A DNA stretch of 64,000 nt, taken from NCBI GenBank assembly GCA_016858145.1, contig JAEHOE010000067.1:248001-312000 (forward strand), given 5' to 3'. This document shows, piece by piece, positions 46,701 through 58,000 of this stretch. The stretch is from Edaphochlamys debaryana (taxonomy: Eukaryota > Chlorophyta > Chlorophyceae > Chlamydomonadales). Each line of letters starts with the position of its first letter. Within the stretch, counting starts at the first letter, position 1. The notes beneath the pieces were generated by a model. The model worked only from the letters and a program-made list of their open reading frames with translations, searched no databases and was not told where the DNA came from. The translations under genes were made by a program, and so were the position numbers.

Positions 46701-48998
46701 CACTACCCGCGGCCCATCATCAAGCAGTTCCTGGAGGTCATGAAGGCGCAGGTGCGACACACAGCCGGGGTCCCGTGCTCCTGCTTTTCGGGTTGACTCG
46801 TAAGGGTCAGCTCAGATGTTGTCATGTACCCACATAGCCTGCGCCGCGACGCAACAACGCCCTGCTCCCATTCCTTTCCACACCGTTGCGCTCCTCAGCC
46901 CCTGTCTGTAGCAAACACCCCTGCACCCGTCGCCCTGCACCCGTCGCCTGTACCCCCCCCCGCAGGTCGACTCGGACAACGCCCTGCTCCCGTTCTGACC
47001 CCCGCCCTCCCTCCAGTTCACACTGCTATGCTCCACCACCGCAACCCTCAACACCGCCCCTTCCCCTGCAACCCCCCCCAACCCCTGCACCCCCTGCAAT
47101 CCCCCCCCCCCCCGCAGGTCGACTCGGACAACGCCCTGCTCGAGGTGCGCACCGTGCAGGCCTACGCCTACCGCCGCCTGCTGGACGTGTACGCGACGGC
47201 CGTCAGCGAGCGCCTGATGCCGGTGCCCGCGGCGCTGCGGGCGCTGTCGCGGGAGCTGTCGGCGGTCTACAACGCCAGCAACCCCAAGCGCGACATCATG
47301 CAGCGGCTGTACCGGTACAGGTCGGTTACCGATTGGACGGTTGGCCGGTTGGTTGGTTGGCGGTTGTTTTGGTGTAGTGTGGCCTGGTTAGTTGCACTGT
47401 CAAGTTGGCTCACCGGTGCCCTCCCGCCCCTTCCATGTGTGTGTTTTGCAGCATCGGGCTCATGGACCCAGGCGCCTCGCCGCCGTCGGGGACCGAGGGG
47501 TCCACCCCGCTCACCACGGCAGAGCCGCCCGCGTCGAGCGACAACGGCGCCACGCTGGCCGCGATCGTGTCCCCGGTGGTTGGTTTCGTCGCGATCGTAC
47601 TGATCGTGGCGGTTATGGCGTACAGCGTCGTACAGCGGCGGCGGCAGCGGATGGCGGGCGGCCGCAAGGGCCACCCGGGGCTGGGCGAGGACACGACGCT
47701 CGTCGTGTCTGACGTGGAGGCGAGCACGGTGAGTCATGGCGGTTGGTCAAACTCACGCGCCGGGTCAAACTTGGTCATGCCTGGGCCCCGGCGGCCCAGC
47801 TAGCCAGGGCCCGGCTAGCGGGTCCATGACTGCGCGGCTCTAGGACGACCACAGGCCTTCACAAGCGGCAAGGTGATGGCGGGCGCAGGGTTCTGAGCCT
47901 GCCTGCGCGGTGCAGCGCTGTTGCGGCACTTGGCACTGGCACCCGTGCCCAGGAACAACCCCGCCCTGAAAGCGCGTGCGTGTACTCCCTGTACCCCTGC
48001 AGATGCTGTGGGAGTCGATCGACGCGGCAGTCATGGACGTGGTGTTCAACCTGCACCACGACTGTATGCGCCGTACGGCAGTGAAGTACGGCGGTTACGA
48101 GAGCCAGACGGAGGGTGAGCTGGAGGGGCGCATGGGGCTGGGTGGGCGGGTTTCCAGGAAGGGGGATGGCTGGAGCCCTTGCGTGGGCCCTGAGGCAAGT
48201 AGCCTCGTGCCTTCTGGCGCTTTCGTGACTCGTCGTGACCTTGTCTACCGGGACCCTGTCGTGCTTCCATGCCACCGGCCGTGACTCTGCTGGCTGACAC
48301 TGCCATTTTGATATTGATACTTTTGTCATGTTGCGATCCCCGCTCCTGCGCCCCCAGGCGACTCGTTCATCATTGCATTCTTTTCGGCCGACGACGCAGC
48401 GCAGTTTGCGCTCGCGGTGCAACAGGCGCTGCTGGAGGAGCCCTGGTGGGTTCGGCAATCTGCAGTCCTACCCAGCAGGGAGGGGCAGTTAGCCGAGGGC
48501 GGGGGCCGGTGACTGGCCCCTGACGGACTGAGGACAGCCCTGTGACTGGCTGAGCGCTGACTGACTGTGCTCTTGCGTTTGTACACTTGCCCCACCTCCC
48601 CAGGCCCCGGGAGCTGCTCGCGCACGAGAAGTGCCGCTGCGTGTGGCTCGCTCGTTCCGGCGTGGAGTCTCCCCTCGAGCTGCCCCTCGACCCCACGACC
48701 GCGCCCGCAGCACGCGTGGGCGCAGCCGCCGCCGCGGCCGCCGCCGCGGACTACGCAGCCGCCGCGCAGAGCAGGGCCGCCACGCCGCACGCGCAGCACG
48801 CCGCGACGGCGCCATTCGACACCGCAGGCTCCTCACGCTACGGCCCGGGCGCGGCTCCAGGACTTCCCGGGGCCAACAGCAGCCGGCGGCTGGGGCTGCA
48901 CCCCCTCCGTACCGGCAATAGCCTGAACAACAGCCTCCGTCGCATGCTCGTATGGCAGACCAGCAGCAGGCGTCGCGTGCCGAGCGGTACGGACAAGT

Positions 48999-49044
<46 letters not shown>

Positions 49045-52000
49045 GGGTGCCGTACGTACGCCGGACGCCGCCGGCGCCCGTGCCATGAGCGCCGGCGCCA
49101 ACAGTCAGTTGGGAGCGGTTGACGTACTTGGGACGAGCACAGGCGAGGACACGCCAGGCGCCCGAGAGTCTGGGAACGGCGACACGCCCGGCACTCCCGG
49201 CCTGCCGCTGCCGCCGCTGCCGTTGCCGCCGCTGCAAGTGGGTCAGCCGCAGGCGCCGCCGGCGCCACGGATAGAGAGCGTTGGGGATGCGCTGCGCGTG
49301 GCGTGGCGGGAGGTGCCGGCGTCGGTGGCAGACCCGTGGGGCATCGGCGGCGGCGTCGGCGGCACGTTCGCAAAATGGCATGGCGTGCGGAGCGCGCTGC
49401 TGACGTCACTGTCCGCCCGCATGCACACCACGACGGGGGTCTACCCCGCGCCGCCGTCCGGGGCGGCCCCGCGCCGTACGACATCCGGCCCCGCCGCCGC
49501 CGCGGCGGCGGCGGCCGCCGCCGCTGCCCTGGCATCCGCGTCGAACCCTGGCGTCGGGATGACTGACTCGCAGCCGTTTGCCCATATCACTCGATCCGCT
49601 GCGTCGAGTTCCCTGGCGCCTCGGAGCCAACCGTCGGGTACGGCACCGGGCGCCGGCGCCGCCGGCGGCGAAAATGGGCACGAGAGTACGGAAGAGCTGG
49701 ACACGGTGATGGTAGGAAATCTCGTCCCAGATGACGAGGCGCTGTGTACGTCAGGCACGCGTGCCGGCGCCATCGGTACGGGTACCGGCATGGGTACGGC
49801 AGGCAGCGGCACCGCCGGCGGCGGCGGCGCGGGCTCCACGGGGATAAGCAGCGGAAACTTCCGTACGCTGACGGCGAGCGGCCGCTGGCGGCCCGCCGCC
49901 GCCCCTGCCTCGCCGCCGCCATCCGCCGCCGCATCACTCCCGGAGGCGCGGAGATCAGTGTCGTACACGGCCAGCCGCTCCACGCTCCGACACGAGGGCT
50001 CGCCCGCCGCACCCCAGAACACGCGGTCGCTCGGCCGCCGGCTGCTATCAGCCGTGTCGTACGGCATCCTCCACCCGAGCCGGCGGTGGCGCTTCGTCTC
50101 CCTGGCCGAGCCCGCCCAGGCGCTTGAGTCAGACCAGTCGAATCGGTTGGCTTCCGGCAGGCCCAACCGGGTCCACAGCCACCCAGCGCAGGGCGGCTCT
50201 GGGAGCATGGGCCTACACGCGTTCTTTGGGGGTGGCTCGGAGCCGGACCACCCCTCCGCCCCGGCCCACCTGGCGACCGCCACCACGCCCCCCTTCGCGC
50301 CCGCCCCGGAGCAGTGCTCCCTCGTGCGTCGGGGCCTGTCGGTCCGCATAGGTACGCGGGGCCTGGGGAGGGCGGGGGAGGGCTTGGGGTGCTGCACAGT
50401 AGCCCAGTAGGGTTTCGTGGGCGATTGAGACTTTGTCTCCGGGGGAAGTGGGGAGGGCCGGGGCCTTGGGCGCTGCAGAGACTGCACCGAGCAACCCAGT
50501 GGAGTATCGTGGGGTCGCTGCTCGCTAAGTTTTGCCTGTCGCCCCCATTCGGTTTCTGAATCGTCGCCCACAACCGCGATCCGCAGGCATGCATTCCGGG
50601 ATCCGGCACCCGCTGGATCTGCAGTACAGCGAGGTGGCGGCGCGCTGGAAGTACAGCGGCGAGATCCTGGCCGCCGCCAAGGCCGTATCCGACGCCGCCA
50701 ACGGCGGCGACGTATTGATCAGCGCCGCCACGCTCAACCGCCTCAGCCCCGAGCTGCTTACTAAGCGCAGTACGCTCCTGTTCCTGGGCCGTCACGTGCT
50801 CCGCGGCGGCGACGGCCTGGCGGCGCCGCCGCCGCCGGCGGGTTCGGCGTCGCCGCTGCCGCCGCCGTCGCCCGGCGGCACCGCCGACCTGTACGCTCTG
50901 TACAGCGCCAAGCTCCTGCCACGCCTGGGCATATACCGGCCGCCAAGGACCGCTGCCGCTCTAGGCCAAGCCGTGTTCGACGCTCCGATCGGGCGTGTGG
51001 CGTACGGGCTGCTGTCGGCAGGCGGGCTTGCGGAGATGGCGTCGCTTCACAACGAGAGCGCGGTTGTGCTCGAGGCGCAAGCAGCGCTAGAGAGCATAAC
51101 GTTCGACCAACTGATCGCGTGTCACGGCGTGGCAGCGGTGTCGGCGCACGGCGGCGGCGGCGGCGCGGGCGGCGGCGGCGGTGGCGGGGCGGCGGCCGGC
51201 AGCGGAGCCGCCGCCGCGCCGGCCGGGACCGTCGTCGGCGCGTTCCGGAACCCCTACCACGCGATCCTGTGGGCGTTACAGTCCCAGGAAGATCTCTTGC
51301 GCCATCCCTGGAGCGCAGAGCTGCTGGCGCATGAGCAGTTCGAGGCTCTGTCGCTGCCGGTGGCGGCGGCGGAGGCGCTGCTGGCTCAGGAAGCGCCGAC
51401 GGAGCCACTGCGGCCCACGCGCGGCAAGGCCAGCCGCCATCAGGCCGCCGCCGCCGCTGCCGCTGCCGCCGTCGCCGCCGCCGCCGGCGGCGCGATCTCG
51501 GCTGACGATGCGCTGGTACGGATCGGCGAGCGCGAGCGCAGCTCCAGCTCGATCCGGAACTCGTTGGCGGCGGCGGCGGCGGCGGCGACGCCGCGGCTCA
51601 GCGGCTCGGGCATGCTCCGCGGCGGCGGCGGCGGCGGCGGCGGCATGGGCAGCCTGCGGCTGGCGCCCGGCGTCACCGTCGGCGGCAGCCGCCGCAGCGG
51701 CGGCGGCGTGACGGACCCGGGCATGTTGCCCAATCCGTCGGCGTCGGGCGGCGCGTCGGCGCTGCCGACGCCGCGGCTGGGCCCGCCGGGCGGGGCGTGG
51801 GCGCCGGGCCAGCACTCGTGGAGCCGGCTGTCGGGCCGCACGCGTAGCTTCGTGTCCATGGATGGTAGCGGCGGCGGCGGCGGCGGCGTGACGGGGCCGT
51901 CGACGGCGGCGGGCGGGTCTGCCGGCGGCGAGGCCACGACCGCCGCCACGACCGGCAGCGGCGGCGTCAAGGGCAGCTGGGCTCGCAAGAGCCAGTCGAC

Positions 52001-55000
52001 AAAGGTGTTTCGGTCCCGTCAGAGCTTGCCAGGGGACGTGGGTCTCGGGGGGCCGGCGGTCCGTTCGCCGTCGGCGCTGACGGCGGCGGCAGCCGCCAAC
52101 CGCACCGCCGCCGCCCGTGACGCCGGCGGCGGCGTCGACAGCCCCACCCGTCACGAGCCCGGCGGCGGCAGGTACGGCGCCGAGCGTGACGCCGCCGCCG
52201 CCACCGCCGTCACGGCCGCGGCAGCTGCCGCCGCCGCCGCCGGCCGGCCGCCGCTGTTCCCCGCGCCGCCGACGCCGACGCCGTCGTGGATGGGATCCCC
52301 CTACCCCGGCGGGGGTAACGTCGACGGCGGCCTGTCTTGGGCCATCACGGAGGAAGACCACACGGTCTCCAGATCAACCGTCGCCGCCGCCGCCGCCTCC
52401 GCTGGCGTTACAATCTCCGGCATGGGCCACGGCAGCCCGTCGGTCTCCCTCGTCGCGAGGGGCCCGTCGATTGGCTCCATGCTCCCCGGAGCTCCAAGCA
52501 CGGGCCCGGGAAACATCCCGTCCACGACGTCCGGCGTGTCGCTATCGGGTGCGGCGCTAGGGCCGTCAACCGCCGGCGGCGGCGGAAACACGGGCGGCGG
52601 CGAGGCCGTGACCGGCGCCGCTACGACGGCGGCAGGCGCGGTCGGCAGCACTGACGTGTTGCTGTTCAGGGGCCCGCGCATCAAGGCCGCGATCAGCTAT
52701 GGGCCCCTGCGGGCCTCGCTGGACCCGCTGACAGGTACGGCTGCCGTACCACGCGGTGCACGTGAAAGGGCAGAGCAGGGAGAGGGCTCGAGGGTTCCTG
52801 CATGGAGAAGCGAAAAACCGCATGGCTTCCGGGGAATGCCTCGGATTTTCCATTCAAGCCCCTGCCCTGCAAAGCGTGCTGCCCTTGCTCACCCCCGCCC
52901 TGACAATCCTCGCCCAGACAGCAGCCCCGAACCGACACCCCGGGCTGACTCCCCCGCCCCTGCTCCCCCGTGTGCCCCCCCCCCATGCAGGTCGCGTGCG
53001 GTACGAGGGCAAGCCCGTCTCCCTGGCCGCAAAGATGGTTTTGTACGCGGCGGTTGGGATGGTGGTTGCGAGCCCCGAGGCGGTTGCCGCCGGACACTTG
53101 GAGGATGGCGCGGCAGGTGCGGCCGGCTGCGGGCAGGAGGGGGCGAGGCGGGGCGGGGCTTTGGCCTAGCAGGGCCAGGGCCCCTGCTGCAGTGCTTGTA
53201 GGGGCTAGTCGTGGGGGCTAGTCGTAGGGGCCCCTGTCGATGTGTGCCGAGCGAGCAGGGTGGGGCGCAGCAGCAGGGGTAGGCACAGCGGCATGCGACT
53301 CTGGTCAGCGGACAGCCCCCTTTTGCCTAAGCCTACCCCCGATCATCGCCCTGAGCCTGCCCCCCTTGACCTCAGCTTGCGCCAAAAACCCCGCCCACTC
53401 CTCCGCAGAATACGACGCTGCGGACGCCGCGCGGAGCACCTACAACGGTCCTGGCGGCCAAGGCCCGCTGACTCCCCGCTTCGGCGCTGTCAGCAGTGGG
53501 GCACTGCAGCCGGGCCCCTCGCCGCGACCCCACTTCGCCAACGGGTCCCTCCCTTACCCGCTGCAACCGCACGCGGCCACAACCGCCGGCATGATCAGCG
53601 CAGCGGGCAGTGAGTTCGGGCCCAGCGTGGACGGGCCCGGGCCCGGGCCTGGGCCTGGGCCCGGCCGGTCCTCGTCCATGTCCCTTCGCCTTCCCAACGG
53701 CCCGGCCCTCAACGGGCCCGTGTCTGGGAGCCTGTTCCCGCTGCCCGTGAGTTCCGCAGCGCACCTCATGATCGAGAGGGAGGGATCGTTCCAGGAGGAG
53801 GACATCGACGGGCCGGCGGCGGCGGCGGCGGCGGCGGCCGCCGCCGCCGCGGCGGCGCTGCTGAACCTGGCGCCGTGTGGGCAGGGTGTGGTCCACCGCA
53901 CTCGCAGCCTGACGGTGGACGTGACTAAAGGCGGCGGCACGGGGCTGAGTCGTGAGAGCTCCCTAGCGCGTCTGGCGGCGGCCCTGAGCCCAGGCACGGC
54001 CGGGCGCAGCATTGCGGCGGCGTTTCAGGCGCCGCAGGCTGTCGTACAGGTCCTGGGCCCGGGCGGACCCGGCTGGGCCTCGGGCGCCGTGCCTCAGGGC
54101 CCCAGTTACCAACCGTGGAACGCGGCCTCGCATGCCAGCGCGGGCCTGCCGTACCCGCATGCGCTGGCGGGCCCGTACTGCCACAGCCATGGCCAGCCGT
54201 ACGTACAGCTCTCGGCTCACGGGCCGCAGACCGCGTCCCTGCAGTACCCGTCGTCCGTGTACGGCAGTGGCGCAGTGTACGGCGCCCACGGCGGCGGCGT
54301 GCTGCCGTTCAGGCTCCTCGGCGGCGGCGGCGAGAGCACAGATCGCGAGGCTGCTGCCAGCGGCGGCACAGACCTCGGCGGCGGAACCGGCGGTGATGAC
54401 GGCTCCGCCGCCGCCGCCGTCGACCGCCGCTTCAGTCATAACAGCGGCGTTATGTCATCTGCCTATTCGACCCCCCAGTCGAGCGCCCCGTCGTACAGCT
54501 ACAGCACGAGCCAGGTGTACGCGGCCGGGTCCTCTACACTCAAGCCCGACAGCCGCGCCGCCTCCCGTACGGCAGGCGCCCGTGCCCTGTCCAACCTCAA
54601 TCCGGACTCGCGCCAGGGATCCCGGACAGCAGCCGGATCCGGATCTCGTCCTGCCGCCGCCGGAACCTCGCCGGACGGAACCGGACGCGTGGGCGGCATT
54701 GACGGCGACATCTCCTTTGGACAGATCGCCGCCGCCGTCAAGGCCGAGCTGGCCCGTTCGTCTGCCGGCGCCGCCAGTAACAGCCCCGGCGGCGGCGGCG
54801 GGCCTGACGGCGGCGGCGCATTTTCGCCGGCACAGTCCGTCAGCCTGCCGCTGCCGCCGCCGGCAGGTCGCAGCTCAATCGAGCTGGACGAGCAGGTCTC
54901 TGGCCACCGCCAGCTCCGCGGCCGCGACGGTTACGTCGACGGCGACGGCCAACCGCCAACCGCCAACGGTGAGGACGTGTCGGACTCGAGCGCGTCGTAC

Positions 55001-58000
55001 AGTCACGGCGTGTCGCCGCCGCGGCAGCGCACGACGCCGCCGGGCCGCCCGCCGCGCCCGCCGCGCGTCAGCGGCGGCGGCAACGGCGGCGGCGGCGCAG
55101 CGGGACCGCTGCTCCGGCCGGCGTCGCAGCGCGGGAGCTCGGGCAGCATCCCGGGATCGCCCGCCGGCGCGGCCTCCCCGCCCGCCAGCTCAACGCCCGC
55201 CACGGCCGGAACGCCCACGTTCGCATCGCCGCCGCCCTCCGTCGCCGGCCCCGCGGCCCTCTCCTCTCCTGCCACCTCCAGCGCCGCCGCGGACTCGCCG
55301 GATGTGGGCAGCCGCCGGCCCACGAGACACAACAGCAGAGTCCAGTTCATGCGCCCAAACAAGCCCTCGCGAACAGTGTCTTTGGGCGCGGCGGCAGCGG
55401 GCGGCATGGCCGCATCCGGCGGCGCCGCCGGCGGCGGCGGCGGTACGGCACCCGTACTTGGCCGTATGTCGGGCGCGCGGGCGGCGCTGCGCTCCCTCAC
55501 GCAGACGCCCTCGCGCCTGCAGCGCGCGGCGGCGGAGGTGGTGTCGTCCCACGCGGGCCCAGGCGGGGCCCAGCCGGGCCCCAACGGCGGGTCCGTGCGG
55601 GCCCCGAGCGACCGCCCGTACCAGGCCCGGGGCGCGGCGCTGCGCGGCGCCTCGGCCGCTGCGCTCCTCCCCACGCTGGGGGAGGGGCCGTCCTCCGGCT
55701 CGGGCCCCGCCGCCGCCACCGCCGCCACCATCCTAGCCGCCCTGCCTCCCGGCACCCCCGCCGCCGCCGCGGGACGGCCCGTCGCGCCCACCCTCCAGGT
55801 CGGCCGCACCCCCGCGGCGGCGGCCTCTGGCGGCAGCGGCCGCGCCAGCAGCAACACTGGCACTGGCTCCAACTCCAACGCCAGCGGCGGCGCGGCAGCG
55901 GCAGCGGCGGCGGCAGCAGCAGGCGGCGGCGGCCTGCCGGCCGCCGGCGAGCCCTGGACCGCGGCCCGGCGCACGCCACAGCACTCCCCGGTCGTGACGG
56001 GGCCGGGCGGCATGGTGCTCAGCCCGCGCGACTCGGCCCGGGTCCTGATGGGCGTGACGACGGGTGGCGGCATGGGCCGTAGCGGCAACGGCAGCTTCAG
56101 GAACGCCGGCGTCGCGCCAGTGCCTTCGGTGGCGGTGCTATCGCACGGCGGGCCGGGGTCGCTTGCCGCGCAGGTGCACCTCGCGACGCAGCTCGCGGCC
56201 CAGCACCAGCAGTTGCTGCAGCATCACGCCGTACTCAACCAGCAGATGCAGCAGCAGATCCTGGCCCAGCAGGCGCAGCACGTGTCGCCGTACGGTCCGT
56301 ACGGCGCACAGTACGGCGCGCCGCACCCGGCCTACGGCGCGCAGCCGTACCCCCACCCGCCGGGTGGCATCACAGCTGCCACGCCGATCGCGCTGCCGGG
56401 CCCAACCGCAGGCCCCGCCGCCACCGCCCCCGCGGCCTTTGCCCACATGGGGCCCGAGGCCCAGCACGTGGGCGGCATGGGCGGCGCCACGTGTCCCGGC
56501 CTGGGCAGCGGCGCGGCCGGCCCCACGGCCCTCTCCGCCACCACCTCCGCCCCCGGCTTCTCGCCCTCACAGTCGCCGCCCTCGGCCCACCCGAGCCTCA
56601 CCGCCGCCGCGTCGCACCTCGCGGGCTCCAGCAAGGCCCTTCTCGGCGGTGTCGCAACCCGCCCCGGCGCCGTCGCGTCGCCCGTCACCTCCGCCGGCCT
56701 CTTCGCCACAACCTCACGTCGCTCCCTGGGGGGGCAGGTGCTGGGCGGTACGGCGCCCGGGCCCGTGTCCGGCGGCGGGCCCATGTCGGGCGGCATGGGC
56801 CCGGGCCCGCTGGGCCCAGGCATGATGGGACACTGCGTGCCTCTTCACCCATACGGTCCAGGCCCAGGCCCGGGCCCAGGCGCTGGGCCCGCCTGGGCCT
56901 CGCCCAGCGGCACGGGGACTGGTTCGGGCCGGGGCTGGGACTCGGGCTACGGCGTGTACGGCGCCGCAGGGTACGGCGGATCGCCCGCCACCGCCGCCTG
57001 GGCTGGCGGCGGCGCGGGCAACGTGGTTTCCGGCGGAGGCCAGCGCTGGATTGCGGGGCCGTGGGGCGCCGCCGAGGGTGCCACGTCAGCGCCGGCATTC
57101 GCCACACTCAGCTCCGGCTACGGCGCGCCGGGCCCGGCGGGCGGGGCCGGCGGCGCGGCGGCGGCGGCGGCGGCGGCGGCCGCTGGCGGCGGCGAGACGC
57201 GGCGGCTGGAGGCCGTTGGGCTGGATGAGGTGGCCATGATGCCAGTGGCGCTGCGGAAGAGGGCCAACTCCACGGCCCTTGTGGTGTACCTGTGCAGGTG
57301 CGAGCCGGGATGCATGGCGTGACCTGACGTGGGAGTTTGGGGTTTGGGAGGGTTCGGGGTCGCGGTCAGGTTGCTGTCATGGGCACGTCTTACTAGGTCG
57401 GCTCACAGGGTCCCTGCCCGCACAGCGCTCGTGTGTACAAAGCGCTTCAGGGATTCGGATGAACCGGCACGCCGATGATATGCCTGAATGCTTCTAGTAC
57501 CCACCACGGTCCCGCTACCCTCCTCGCCCCTGTCAGGTTCGCGAGCAGCGAGCGGACCGCCGAAATCCAGCAGCGCTTGGTCGGCATGGGCCACGGCAAC
57601 CCCGCCGCCGCAGCAGCAGCAGCAGCCACCGCCGCCGCCAACGCCGCGGCGGCCGCCGCCGCCAGCGCCGCCGCCGCCCCTGCCAACGCCGCCGTCGGCG
57701 AGGCAGACACCCCCGTCGGGTACCGGTCCAACGACGGAGCCGAGGGGCCCGAGCGCCGCCTCAGGGTCGGCGGCGGCGGCGGCGGCGGCGGCAGGCGGAC
57801 GGTGGCGGGAGCGACGGCGGCGGAGGCGTCCGACGCCGCCGCCGCTGCCCCACTGCATAGCGCTCTGGGGGCGCTGGGTCTGACCATGCGGCGGGGATCG
57901 CTCACAGGACGAATCAATACCCGCCCCAGCGACGATCTATCCCGCCGGAGCGTCGGCAGCACGCTGGTCGACGGACGCGGCGGCGGCGGCGGAGCAGGCG

